Source of the DNA: Mucilaginibacter defluvii
GTDB lineage: Bacteria > Bacteroidota > Bacteroidia > Sphingobacteriales > Sphingobacteriaceae
NCBI RefSeq assembly: GCF_039543225.1
Contig: NZ_BAABJI010000001.1
Coordinates: forward strand, 833,193-897,192
Reading direction: 5' to 3'
Length of the DNA: 64,000 nucleotides
In this document: in pieces, positions 24,583-32,178 of the stretch
Numbering within the stretch: position 1 is the stretch's first letter
Layout of the letters: every line of letters starts with the position of its first letter
Made by a program: the position numbers and the translations under genes
Notes under the pieces: model-generated
Database searches by the model: none
Told to the model about the DNA's origin: nothing
Seen by the model: the letters and a program-made list of their open reading frames with translations, nothing else

Positions 24583-25020
24583 TTAATATTCTTCTAATTC
24601 TTCAACTAAATTTGCCTTATTCCAACCTCTATGTTTAAAAAGCTTGTAGCTTACTAAAAACCCTAATACAAATCCAGCAGTTAAGCCACCCGTGACACTA
24701 AGTATTAAAGGGTCCGAATATGCTGATGATACATTGGCAATAAATATGTTAAGAAGCCGATTTCCAAGTACAACTTCACCAATTACAATAACTGCTACCG
24801 CACCATATTTTTTAGGTGATGGTACAACATAAGTAGCAGCAATAACCGGAATAAAGCCAATTAATACACAAATTATTACAAAAAAAGATAAATAAGTTGA
24901 TTCCTCTAACTGGTCAATTCTAAACCTTAGTATTTGAGATAAAATGTAAAAAAATAATCCTGTGATTATATAAGATAAAGGTATGCCAAATACCCATCTA
25001 AGAATGTTGATAAGGTTCAT
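24583..25020 (-). CDS. small membrane protein, paralogue family member A (moron)
   Basis: 145 residues, about four membrane segments. MNLINILRWVFGIPLSY at the start and KLFKHRGWNKANLVEELEEY at the end are shared with member B. It is preceded on the same strand by a 32-residue reading frame with the same N-terminus (25036-25134). Confidence 0.65.
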   Translation of the reverse strand: MNLINILRWVFGIPLSYIITGLFFYILSQILRFRIDQLEESTYLSFFVIICVLIGFIPVIAATYVVPSPKKYGAVAVIVIGEVVLGNRLLNIFIANVSSAYSDPLILSVTGGLTAGFVLGFLVSYKLFKHRGWNKANLVEELEEY

Positions 25021-25035
25021 AGTTTAAAAATGATA

Positions 25036-25134
25036 TTAACCGTGAAATCCAAATTGCATTGCTATACCCATCAATAGTAAATAACCAAGTATTATTCCGG
25101 CAATCCATAATAGTATTTTTGTAATAAGGTTCAT
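25036..25134 (-). CDS. 32-residue membrane peptide related to the paralogue family (moron)
   Basis: The minus strand from ATG 25134 reads MNLITKILLWIAGIILGYLL and ends GFHG before a TAA. The first half matches the N-terminal helix of the three membrane proteins downstream (MNLIxKILxWxxGI). It is 15 bases upstream of member A on the same strand. It could be a real single-helix peptide or the remnant of a fourth copy; the intact frame, proper start and stop favour a gene but do not prove it. Confidence 0.5.
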   Translation of the reverse strand: MNLITKILLWIAGIILGYLLLMGIAMQFGFHG

Positions 25135-25157
25135 AAGCCAAATATAACATAACCCGG

Positions 25158-25166
25158 ACTATTTAT
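25158..25166 (+). promoter_or_regulatory. late-gene box 9 (ACTATTTAT), 3 bases before start codon
   Basis: ACTATTTAT with three bases (CCT) to the lysozyme GTG at 25170. GGA and TCC pair around CTATTTA. Same spacing as box 5. Confidence 0.55.
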
Positions 25167-25169
25167 CCT

Positions 25170-25616
25170 GTGAGGATAGATAAAGCGGGAAGGGATTTCA
25201 TTTACAAAGAAGAGGGTGTTAAGCTTAAAGCTTACCTTGATGTTGCCGGTGTACCCACTATTGGTGTAGGGTTTACTTACTATCCACATGGTGGCAAAGT
25301 TAAATTAGCCGATATAATCACTTTAAAACAATGCAACGAATACTTTACTACCATTGTTCAATCTTTTGAAAATGCCGTTTCTAAGGCTGTTAAAATTAAT
25401 CTCAATCAACATCAGTTCAACGCACTTGTATCATTTTCATTTAACGTAGGTATACAAGCGTTCAAGAGTTCAACCCTACTTGAAAAAATCAATGCTCAAT
25501 CAACTGAACAAGATATTAGAGCAGAATTCTTGAAATGGAAGCGTGCCGGGGGCAAAGTGGTTGATGGGCTTCTTAAACGCAGAATGAGAGAAGCCAATTT
25601 ATATTTTACTGCCTAA
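25170..25616 (+). CDS. phage lysozyme (GH24, T4/RrrD type)
   Basis: 148 residues. The catalytic triad of T4-type lysozymes is present with correct spacing: E15, D24 and T30 in EEGVKLKAYLDVAGVPTIGVG. It cleaves peptidoglycan at the end of the lytic cycle. The start is GTG; the N-terminus MRIDKAGRDFI matches the usual family start, so no later codon is needed. No signal peptide, so release depends on the holin that begins at its last base. Confidence 0.9.
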   Translation: MRIDKAGRDFIYKEEGVKLKAYLDVAGVPTIGVGFTYYPHGGKVKLADIITLKQCNEYFTTIVQSFENAVSKAVKINLNQHQFNALVSFSFNVGIQAFKSSTLLEKINAQSTEQDIRAEFLKWKRAGGKVVDGLLKRRMREANLYFTA

Positions 25617-26062
25617 TGTTTAACCTGTTTAATTTCTTCAATGGCTTATGGTCATTTATCAGCAAATTCCTTTTATGGTTCCTTGTTTTTACCACGCCAA
25701 TACATCAATTCTTGATTACTATTTATGTATTGTTACTGGTTGATTTAATTACCGGTATTTACTGCAAAGTAGTTATCAAAAGAGAGCCTTTTACCAGTAA
25801 GCGGTTGAAAGATACCACTGTCAAATTTATTGGTTATTCCATGGCGGTCTTTATAGGGCTTATGGTAGATATAGCGATGCTTGGAGATAGCGCATTGATG
25901 TTAGCCCGGATAGTTGCTGGTTATATTATGCTAACCGAATTCCAAAGCGGAATTGAAAACATAAGCATCATCACCGGTACCAACTTATGGGTAATGATTA
26001 AGGATAAAGTAACTGAGTTATTTAACTCAAAAATCATTAAACAAAAAGATGAAAATAATTAA
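25616..26062 (+). CDS. phage holin (holin_4/toxin-secretion type)
   Basis: 148 residues with three or four membrane segments and the family pattern LLLVDLITGIYCKVVIKREPFTSKRLKDT, followed by a helix and ENISIITGTNLW. It forms lesions in the inner membrane that release the lysozyme. It overlaps the lysozyme stop by one base. An extra ACTATTTAT (25718-25726) lies inside its coding sequence and is probably chance. Confidence 0.85.
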   Translation: MFNLFNFFNGLWSFISKFLLWFLVFTTPIHQFLITIYVLLLVDLITGIYCKVVIKREPFTSKRLKDTTVKFIGYSMAVFIGLMVDIAMLGDSALMLARIVAGYIMLTEFQSGIENISIITGTNLWVMIKDKVTELFNSKIIKQKDENN

Positions 26063-26123
26063 GATATTAAAGCTGATAGCGGAAATTGCTACCAGCGTTT
26101 TAGAGGCGATTAAAAAGAAGTAA
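26049..26123 (+). CDS. 24-residue peptide after holin
   Basis: The frame reads MKIIKILKLIAEIATSVLEAIKKK: an amphipathic to hydrophobic helix with lysine ends. It starts 14 bases before the holin stop in another frame, a coupled arrangement. Short lysine-rich helical peptides after the holin are common in Bacteroidota phages as far as I recall. A lysis accessory role is inferred. Confidence 0.5.
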   Translation: MKIIKILKLIAEIATSVLEAIKKK

Positions 26124-26132
26124 CAATATTAT

Positions 26133-26945
26133 TTAATTTTCACAAGTAACTTTAATGACGGAATTGGCTTGCGGGTGTTGTAAGTATTTAAGAAGATGGC
26201 TTAGACTTTCTGCAACAGAATCCTCGTCGTTATAAGTTAGTGTAATTTTAAGGAAATGATAAAATTCTAAATCATCTTGAGTGAAAATTACATTGTCGAC
26301 ATTTTCGAGATAAAACGTTACCCTAATGTTCTTCAAATCAGGTTGGAAATAGACGTTAAAGCCTTCCCAATTCCTCGCGTCACCATTTATACTTTCCTCA
26401 GTGCCAAATAATATCTCGTTGGCAAAAGTTATTTTGTTTTGGGTTGCATTTACATATAACTCTGCCAACTCTATCGCTTCTTGTGCTTCAATCTCACTTG
26501 GTCGTTCATAATAATGTTCAAGCTTATTACGCAAATTTCTAATCTTAGAAATTAAACCAATTGGAGCAATGCCTAAAACTTCAACAAATACTAATGCTCT
26601 GTTTTCTCCGTCTTTTGCTTTACGGTTATTCGATTCAATGAACTTATTTATAATTGCTGAGTATTTTTTTGAATTAGATAGATTGAAAATATTTAAAATT
26701 CTATCAGTTTGACAATCAATTGCTCGTTTAGCGTTAGTGATGCAGTTCAAGAATCCCCGGAAATTACTCTCTTTTAAGTCCTTTTTTGCATAATTGAGGT
26801 AATCAATTGGCTTTAAGTTATAATGAAATGTCAAACCTGTACCTCCTTCATTCGAAATGTATAGATTACTAAAATTGATTTTCGATTTTAACAAAAGCTC
26901 CGTAAATTTTGGAATAGAAGGCAATGGAGGCTGTATATCTGACAT
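26133..26945 (-). CDS. HEPN-domain-like protein (moron)
   Basis: 270 residues. Residues about 45-170 are helical and contain RNKLEH (R139, H144), the R-x4-H motif of HEPN ribonucleases, followed by YYERPSEIEAQEAIELAELYV as in the last HEPN helix. The C-terminal 90 residues are beta-rich and unrecognised. HEPN proteins cleave RNA in many toxin-antitoxin and anti-phage systems. No same-strand partner is adjacent, so if toxic it would need control from within. Some HEPN-like proteins are inactive; the domain call is by motif only. Confidence 0.6.
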   Translation of the reverse strand: MSDIQPPLPSIPKFTELLLKSKINFSNLYISNEGGTGLTFHYNLKPIDYLNYAKKDLKESNFRGFLNCITNAKRAIDCQTDRILNIFNLSNSKKYSAIINKFIESNNRKAKDGENRALVFVEVLGIAPIGLISKIRNLRNKLEHYYERPSEIEAQEAIELAELYVNATQNKITFANEILFGTEESINGDARNWEGFNVYFQPDLKNIRVTFYLENVDNVIFTQDDLEFYHFLKITLTYNDEDSVAESLSHLLKYLQHPQANSVIKVTCEN

Positions 26946-26987
26946 AAATGTTTAAAGTTTTAGTTGTAATAATGCTAAAAAAGTTAG

Positions 26988-26995
26988 CAGATTTG
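26988..26995 (+). promoter_or_regulatory. possible -7 promoter box of umuD
   Basis: CAGATTTG matches the Bacteroidota -7 consensus TAnnTTTG in all but the first base and lies 4 bases before the umuD GTG, which would make the mRNA leaderless or nearly so. No convincing -33 TTTG or LexA palindrome is seen. Confidence 0.3.
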
Positions 26996-26999
26996 TAGG

Positions 27000-27461
27000 G
27001 TGAAATCCCCTGCTAACATACACGTCTTTAAATTTAAAAGTTCCTTAACAGAACTGCCATTGTTTTTATCCACAATCCAATGTGGTTTTCCATCCCCGGC
27101 AGAAGATTATTTAGAAGAAGTTTTATCACTTGATGATATATGTATCAGCAATCCGGCAAGCACATTCTTAGGCAGGGTATCAGGTTCATCACTTAAAGAT
27201 ATTTGCATCTATTCGGGTGACATTGTAGTCATTGATAAAAGCCTTACTGCTGTACACCGGGATTTAGTAGTATGCGCTATTGATGGTGAATTCAACGCTA
27301 AGATTTTACATATAGACCCTTTGCAGGGCATACGGTTGTTATCGGCTAATTCTGAGTTTGCACCAATTGAGATAAAGGAGTTAACGGATTTTAGGGTATG
27401 GGGTGTTATCACTTTTGTGATTCAGGATATAAAGAACCGGAGCAATGATTGGCATTATTGA
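27000..27461 (+). CDS. umuD: UmuD-like S24 peptidase, SOS mutagenesis
   Basis: 153 residues. The self-cleavage site CG is at residues 28-29 (QCGFPSPAEDY), the Ser nucleophile is S64 in VSGSSL and the general base is K101 in EFNAKIL. On DNA damage RecA filament triggers cleavage, and the trimmed form joins UmuC as Pol V. The start codon is GTG at 27000; there is no in-frame ATG nearby. It overlaps umuC by 17 bases. Confidence 0.9.
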   Translation: MKSPANIHVFKFKSSLTELPLFLSTIQCGFPSPAEDYLEEVLSLDDICISNPASTFLGRVSGSSLKDICIYSGDIVVIDKSLTAVHRDLVVCAIDGEFNAKILHIDPLQGIRLLSANSEFAPIEIKELTDFRVWGVITFVIQDIKNRSNDWHY

Positions 27462-28704
27462 TTGTAATAATTTTTATGCTTCGTGTGAGCGTAATTTTAT
27501 GCCCTCATTGAACGGTGTACCTGTAGTTGTATTTTCCAACAACGATGGTGCTATTATAGCCCGGAGCGAGGAAGCCAAAGAGTTAGGTATTGATATGGCA
27601 GTACCCATATTTGAGGTTAAGAAGTTGATGAAGGTTTATAACATCAAAGGGTTCAGCAGTAACTATACCTTATATGGCGATATGTCCAAGCGCATAAAAT
27701 ACATCATAAGGAAGTTTTTTTCAGAGGTTGAGGATTATAGCATCGATGAATCTTTTGTTAGCTGTAAGGGCTTTGAATACCGTGATTTGTTTAGTTATGT
27801 TAAGGATGCAAGAGATAAAATATCTCACTGGTCAGGCGTGCCCGTAACTATAGGCGTAGCACCTACTAAAACTCTTTCAAAGCTTGCTAATCGTATTGCA
27901 AAAAAGAAATTTCGGGCTATTGGCGTGTATATAATTGATAGTGAAGAAAAGCGCATTGATGCTCTTCACACCACTGATATAAAAGATTTGTGGGGTGTAG
28001 GCAGACGAATAACAGTAAGGCTAAATAAGTTTAATATTTATACAGCTTATGACTTGTCAAAAGTTGACACTGATTGGGCTAAGAAAAACTTTAGCGTAGT
28101 GTTGCAGCGTACCGTTTATGAGTTACAAGGTATAAGCTGCATACCGTTAGAACTGGTTGAACCAGCTAAACAAAATATTGCCTCTCAAAAAAGCTTTGGG
28201 ATTTTTCAAACTGAATTTGAGCCTATGGCAGAAGCATTAGCTAATTATACAGCAAGGGTAGCAGAAAAGTTGAGAAGGCAAGGCTTTGTTGCCGGGGGCA
28301 TTACTGTATGGTTAGGCACCAATAACTTTTCAAAAACAGATAAGCAATATTTCCCTGAAATAAGCACCGTTTGCGATGTGCCAACAGATTACACACCTTA
28401 CCTAATTAAACGTGCTGTAGAGGGCTTAAAAGTGATTTACAGAAAAGGTTATCTGTATAAGAGGGTAGGCGTAATGCTTACTGATTTAAGAAACAATTAT
28501 GATGGTACTCAAAATCTATTTCATTCAAATAGCCGTGATAAAGAAATCGAAATTATCAGGAGAATGGACAGAATAAACCGCTTGAATGGTAGAGATACAA
28601 TCAGGTCAGCGCAACAGGGATTTAATCACGAATGGAAAATGAGGCAAGAAACATTAACACCAAAATATACAACACGTTTATCAGACATAATCATTATCAA
28701 ATAA
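27445..28704 (+). CDS. umuC: UmuC-like Y-family DNA polymerase (Pol V catalytic subunit)
   Basis: 419 residues, usual length. Catalytic acids D6 (IIDCNNFYASCE) and D101-E102 (YSIDES) are present, as are the fingers/palm segment SNNDGAIIARS and the little-finger C-terminal part. TQNLF near residue 355 is a likely clamp-binding motif. It carries out error-prone translesion synthesis with UmuD'. AT-rich base use like the phage genes suggests it travels with the prophage. Confidence 0.93.
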   Translation: MIGIIDCNNFYASCERNFMPSLNGVPVVVFSNNDGAIIARSEEAKELGIDMAVPIFEVKKLMKVYNIKGFSSNYTLYGDMSKRIKYIIRKFFSEVEDYSIDESFVSCKGFEYRDLFSYVKDARDKISHWSGVPVTIGVAPTKTLSKLANRIAKKKFRAIGVYIIDSEEKRIDALHTTDIKDLWGVGRRITVRLNKFNIYTAYDLSKVDTDWAKKNFSVVLQRTVYELQGISCIPLELVEPAKQNIASQKSFGIFQTEFEPMAEALANYTARVAEKLRRQGFVAGGITVWLGTNNFSKTDKQYFPEISTVCDVPTDYTPYLIKRAVEGLKVIYRKGYLYKRVGVMLTDLRNNYDGTQNLFHSNSRDKEIEIIRRMDRINRLNGRDTIRSAQQGFNHEWKMRQETLTPKYTTRLSDIIIIK

Positions 28705-28734
28705 CTATATTTAAGACACTAAACTTTATTCAAC

Positions 28735-28986
28735 ATGGTTGACTATCTAAAGAGAGTTCTTGTCTACTTAAAGCAAGAATTACCAGTACGATACAAAGAC
28801 TACGTAGAACTTGATGGTTGGGTAATCAAGTTTGTCATTCCGAATGACGTTCGGTTTGATGATGAATTTGCAGATATTGAAAGGGTTACCGAAACTTACG
28901 TAAGAGCTATAAGAGAGCGAAAAGCTGATTTAAACTTCACAGTTTGGCGACCAAATCAGTCAAGAGATTTTATTATATATAAATGA
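28735..28986 (+). CDS. hypothetical protein
   Basis: 83 residues, mixed alpha/beta, strongly charged, no signal peptide. Not recognised. It follows umuC by 30 bases and overlaps the next gene by 4 (ATGA), so it and 28983-29948 are coupled and may be part of the umuDC transcript. Confidence 0.6.
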   Translation: MVDYLKRVLVYLKQELPVRYKDYVELDGWVIKFVIPNDVRFDDEFADIERVTETYVRAIRERKADLNFTVWRPNQSRDFIIYK

Positions 28987-29948
28987 GTTTTATGAAACAA
29001 ACGTTAGTTGGGCACATTCACAAAACAGGATTCTATCCACCGATAATAAATCATTTTTTATCTGTCGAAGAAAGTGCTGTTTATAATATTAGGCACGAAT
29101 TACGTCATCCCGGTGCTATTTTCAACATTACCAGTAGCTATTTAATAAATAGTTTAAGCTCATTGATTGATACTTATACTGATGAAGAGTTGTATGATAA
29201 TACTGATAAAGTAATTTTTGATAAAATCTTTGACAAGTTCCGATTAGTGATTTATGACTTGTTCAAATTCTATGATTCTTGTTTTGAGATAATGGCTTGT
29301 TTCTGTGATGCTCCTACTAAACCAATTAAATTTATTGATAGATGGTTGAAGAAAGAAGCTAAAGTACTGTTAGCAGAAGAATTCGAAGTTCAGTTGAAAG
29401 AAGATAAGTCGTTTATTTATTTAACGTACAACAAACTTAAACATACAAGTAACACCATCGCTTGGGCTAACTTAATAAGTGAACAGAAGAGATGTATTGG
29501 CTATTACTTAGAGGCGCAAACTGCTAAAAGTTTTGTAGGTTCAACGAATGATTCGGAGTTTCCAATTTCTTTGAACAGACAGATTCGTAACATATATTTT
29601 TTTCTTTTCAAGATTTCGGAAACATTATGTAATATTCTAAAGGTTCACACTGCGTCTAATAATATTCCTTTCGCATTCAACACAGGAGTAGCTGATGATA
29701 CGACATGGTGTGACCTATATTACAAAGTTGAAAGTTTGGATAATATTTATTTACCATCAGAAACTGGTAAGTTGATTTATTTTCCATTTTTAGAAAATGA
29801 AGCGTTCTACTTCATTGAAGACGTTGTAGACCATTCTGTAAGTTCCAAAGAATTTTGGGAAAACGACACCGAATTTCGGCTTAATTTTGTTACGAGCGGT
29901 GATAATTACTCTAAAAAATTCAGTCATCCGCACATGGGTTTAATATAA
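28983..29948 (+). CDS. hypothetical protein
   Basis: 321 residues, mainly helical, soluble. It contains TYNKLKHTSN near residue 155, which recalls helical nucleic-acid or HEPN-type proteins but is too weak to call. It is the last AT-rich gene before the prophage's right boundary. Its start overlaps the previous gene by 4 bases. Confidence 0.6.
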   Translation: MSFMKQTLVGHIHKTGFYPPIINHFLSVEESAVYNIRHELRHPGAIFNITSSYLINSLSSLIDTYTDEELYDNTDKVIFDKIFDKFRLVIYDLFKFYDSCFEIMACFCDAPTKPIKFIDRWLKKEAKVLLAEEFEVQLKEDKSFIYLTYNKLKHTSNTIAWANLISEQKRCIGYYLEAQTAKSFVGSTNDSEFPISLNRQIRNIYFFLFKISETLCNILKVHTASNNIPFAFNTGVADDTTWCDLYYKVESLDNIYLPSETGKLIYFPFLENEAFYFIEDVVDHSVSSKEFWENDTEFRLNFVTSGDNYSKKFSHPHMGLI

Positions 29949-30363
29949 ACCCAGCAAATTAATTCCACTGATTAAAAGCTTTAAAAAATAAACTTCATAG
30001 TACAAAAAATAACCTTGAAATAGGTGCCAAAATAGGTGCCAAATGGAGCTTAAAAATTGAAAAATTTTCACTTGTACGTGATAATTCAATAAAGAAGTTT
30101 CTATATTGCATCACCGCTTTTGATATCTGCAAAAGCCCGTTTTTGATAGTGTTAAGGCTGTTTTTGCTTTGAAAGATGACACGCAAGGTGTCCATTTGAG
30201 AAGGGTTACGAAATAGCTAAAATCACTGAAAAAAGCCCCCCGGTTAAGATTTTACTAACCAGTAGTTCATGTGTAATAATTAAAGTCCAAAGGTGTCAAA
30301 AAGAGGTGATAATATAAAGGCCAACTATAAAACTTGAGTTTTTAATATTTACTAATTTTTACA
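29949..30363. other. non-coding stretch holding the prophage right boundary
   Basis: No convincing gene. It contains the 12-base direct repeat ATAGGTGCCAAA twice in tandem (30020-30043), a related AGGTGTCAAA (30291-30300), and a small hairpin GGTTA/TAACC (about 30242-30260). No tRNA or tmRNA is seen that could serve as attachment site. The repeats could be integrase arm sites; without the left end I cannot identify the core site. Confidence 0.5.
30020..30043 (+). repeat. tandem 12-bp direct repeat near prophage end
   Basis: ATAGGTGCCAAA occurs twice without spacer. Its core AGGTGYCAAA recurs at 30291-30300. Candidate integrase arm-type sites. Confidence 0.45.
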
Positions 30364-30567
30364 ATGATGAAAGCTTTGAATCCATTTTTTGTTCTCGGTA
30401 CGGTTGGCGTTGTAATTACAGCCATTCTGCATGTTGTTGTTGCTTTAGTGCTTTCAATACCTACGGCTCATAAATCCATCTTCGTGTTATATCCCGTGTT
30501 TATTTCATTTCTCGCTATAGGAGCAGGACAAATAATAAAGGGAAGTAAGGCTGTTTCGGAGAGCTAA
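30364..30567 (+). CDS. small two-helix membrane protein
   Basis: 67 residues with two membrane helices (about 9-30 and 38-56) and a short polar tail. Function unknown. It lies between the phage end and holA, with its start 3 bases after a poly-T/AC stretch. Probably host, though its base use is intermediate. Confidence 0.5.
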   Translation: MMKALNPFFVLGTVGVVITAILHVVVALVLSIPTAHKSIFVLYPVFISFLAIGAGQIIKGSKAVSES

Positions 30568-30578
30568 TAATCACTCTC

Positions 30579-31601
30579 TCAATGCAATATCTTGAACATC
30601 AGCTCCCGCATCAACTCACCGGGAGGGAGGTTTGATTCTACGCCTTTGCTTTTCAGGTCGTATTCGCGCAGCAGGCCGATGATCTGCATGGTTTTGGCAA
30701 AGTTGTAGTTGCGGGCGGCTTGTTCGTAATCCTTTATAAAGTAGGGGTTCACACCCATTTCCTTAGCCAGATTTTGTGGCGTTTTGTCCTTTACATAATG
30801 GTACACCAGCACCTTGCTAAAGTAGTTGTTGAGGTTGCCAAAAAGCAGCACAATGGGGTTGGCCTTAGGGTTGGCCTCAAAGTAGTTGATGATCTGGTTG
30901 GTTTTCAGTACATCCTTTTTACCCAAAGCGGCCTGCAGCTCAAAAACATTGTACTCCTTGCTGATGCCAATGTTATGCTGGATGTGTTTCAGGGTAATTT
31001 CTTCGCCCTGCGGTACGTTCAGCATCAGCTTTTCCAGCTCGTTGGCAATTTTGGATAGATCGTTACCCAGGTAGTCGGCCAGCAAAGCGGTAGCCTGCTG
31101 ACTGGCGCGATAGCCTTTCTCCTGCACAAAGGCCTCTATCCAACCGGGTATCTTATTGTCATACAAACTGGTCGATTCAAATACCAGCCCGTTCTTGTCA
31201 ATGGCCTTATAAGTTTTTTTGCGCTTATCGAATTTGCCGTATTTGTGGCAAAACACCAATATGGTGCTGGGCAGCGGGTTTTCAAGGTAGGCCAGTATGG
31301 GGTTAATGTGCTTCTTATCATCGTCGTCCTTACCCCATTTCATCTCCTGCGCTTCTTTTACCAGTACCACCTGGTGGTCGGCCATCATAGGGTAACGCTT
31401 GGCGGCGTTAAGCACGGTCATGATGTCGGTATCCTTGCCGTACAGTACGGTTTGGTTAAAGCCGCGCTCGGCGGCGGGCAGGGCGTTATGTTCAATGTAA
31501 TTGCTTATCAGGTCGATATAATAAGGCTCCTCGCCGTGCAGCAGGTATACAGGTTTAAACTTACGGTTTTTAAGGTCCTTTAGAATATCAGTAGCAGTCA
31601 T
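30579..31601 (-). CDS. holA: DNA polymerase III subunit delta
   Basis: 340 residues. The N-terminus (DILKDLKNRKFKPVYLLHGEEPYYID) is the hallmark of HolA, and the clamp-loader fold continues with the AAA-like domain and the helical collar (FELQAALGKKDVLK). It opens the sliding clamp within the clamp loader. First GC-richer, clearly chromosomal gene after the prophage. A perfect -7 box lies just upstream. Confidence 0.93.
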   Translation of the reverse strand: MTATDILKDLKNRKFKPVYLLHGEEPYYIDLISNYIEHNALPAAERGFNQTVLYGKDTDIMTVLNAAKRYPMMADHQVVLVKEAQEMKWGKDDDDKKHINPILAYLENPLPSTILVFCHKYGKFDKRKKTYKAIDKNGLVFESTSLYDNKIPGWIEAFVQEKGYRASQQATALLADYLGNDLSKIANELEKLMLNVPQGEEITLKHIQHNIGISKEYNVFELQAALGKKDVLKTNQIINYFEANPKANPIVLLFGNLNNYFSKVLVYHYVKDKTPQNLAKEMGVNPYFIKDYEQAARNYNFAKTMQIIGLLREYDLKSKGVESNLPPGELMRELMFKILH

Positions 31602-31611
31602 AACTTAAGGT

Positions 31612-31619
31612 CAAAATTA
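31612..31619 (-). promoter_or_regulatory. holA promoter -7 box
   Basis: On the minus strand TAATTTTG matches TAnnTTTG exactly, with TTTG motifs 14 and 7 bases further upstream. It lies 10 bases from the holA ATG, giving a very short leader. Confidence 0.5.
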
Positions 31620-31719
31620 AGCATTACAAACCGCAAAGGCACGGTATGCCATCGGCATTTTAAAATTACTTATAAACCTTTCGTACCTTGCGGCACTAAA
31701 TTTTTTGTGTGTAACTGAT

Positions 31720-32178
31720 ATGAGTTTGCTGCAACCGCTGGCCCTTCCGCCATACCCTTTTAAAATTACCGAAGCTAACGGACAGCTTACCCTGTTTGAT
31801 GAGTTGCGCAAGCGAACCATTATTATTACGCCTGAAGAATGGGTGCGCCAGCATTTTGTACAATACCTCATTAACCAAAAGCAATACCCTAAAGCTTTAA
31901 TGCGATTGGAGGGCGGCCTTAAGCTGAACGGCATGAGCCGCCGTACCGATATTGTGGTATTTAACCGCCAGGGCGAACGTATTTTAATGGTGGAGTGTAA
32001 GGCCCCATCAGTAAATATTGACCAAAAGGTGTTTGACCAGATAGCCCGTTACAATATGGCGCATAAGGTGAGTTTGCTGGTTGTTACAAACGGTTTAAGC
32101 CACTATTATTGCCGTGTAGATCACAAGGCGGGTAGCTATCAGTTCATACACGATCTACCGGGATTTAATGAGCTTTAG
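31720..32178 (+). CDS. type I restriction enzyme R N-terminal (HSDR_N)-like protein
   Basis: 152 residues from the ATG at 31720; an upstream TTG is less likely. The PD-(D/E)xK-like core is visible: RRTDIVVFN then ILMVECKAP (D, E and K), with DQIARYN and LVVTNG following. This is the small stand-alone HSDR_N protein widespread in Bacteroidota next to holA; no restriction function is implied because no HsdS, HsdM or helicase is nearby. It shares divergent control with holA and overlaps the histidine kinase 3' end by 4 bases. Confidence 0.75.
   Translation: MSLLQPLALPPYPFKITEANGQLTLFDELRKRTIIITPEEWVRQHFVQYLINQKQYPKALMRLEGGLKLNGMSRRTDIVVFNRQGERILMVECKAPSVNIDQKVFDQIARYNMAHKVSLLVVTNGLSHYYCRVDHKAGSYQFIHDLPGFNEL

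Larger units (their letters stand above)
1..30200. mobile_element. late region of a siphovirus-like prophage (left end outside window)
   Basis: Terminase, tail chaperone, tape measure, capsid, portal, connector, lysozyme and holin genes follow one another on the + strand, with minus-strand cargo genes between them. The sequence is visibly AT-rich compared with the DNA right of holA. No integrase, repressor or replication gene is in the window, so the left end and attL lie outside it. The right end must fall after the last phage-like gene (29948) and before holA (30579); I cannot place it exactly. A long tape measure, a tail tube candidate and a frameshifted tail chaperone indicate a long-tailed phage; no sheath gene is seen, so a non-contractile tail is inferred. 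Confidence 0.9.

Noticed and set aside
25718..25726. Tenth ACTATTTAT copy
   Set aside because: It lies inside the holin coding sequence with no gene start after it; about one such copy is expected by chance.
29995..30195. 66-residue minus-strand frame near the prophage end
   Set aside because: It spans the tandem repeat, has no recognisable domain or start context, and its C-terminal LAPILAPI is only the translation of the repeat.
29949..30363. tRNA or tmRNA attachment site
   Set aside because: The stretch was read on both strands and no tRNA-like or tmRNA-like 3' end was found.
30720..31583. Long frames opposite holA
   Set aside because: They are antisense frames of a clearly coding gene and resemble no protein.
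31720..32178. Restriction-modification locus
   Set aside because: Only a lone HSDR_N-like domain is present; no methylase, specificity or helicase gene is nearby.
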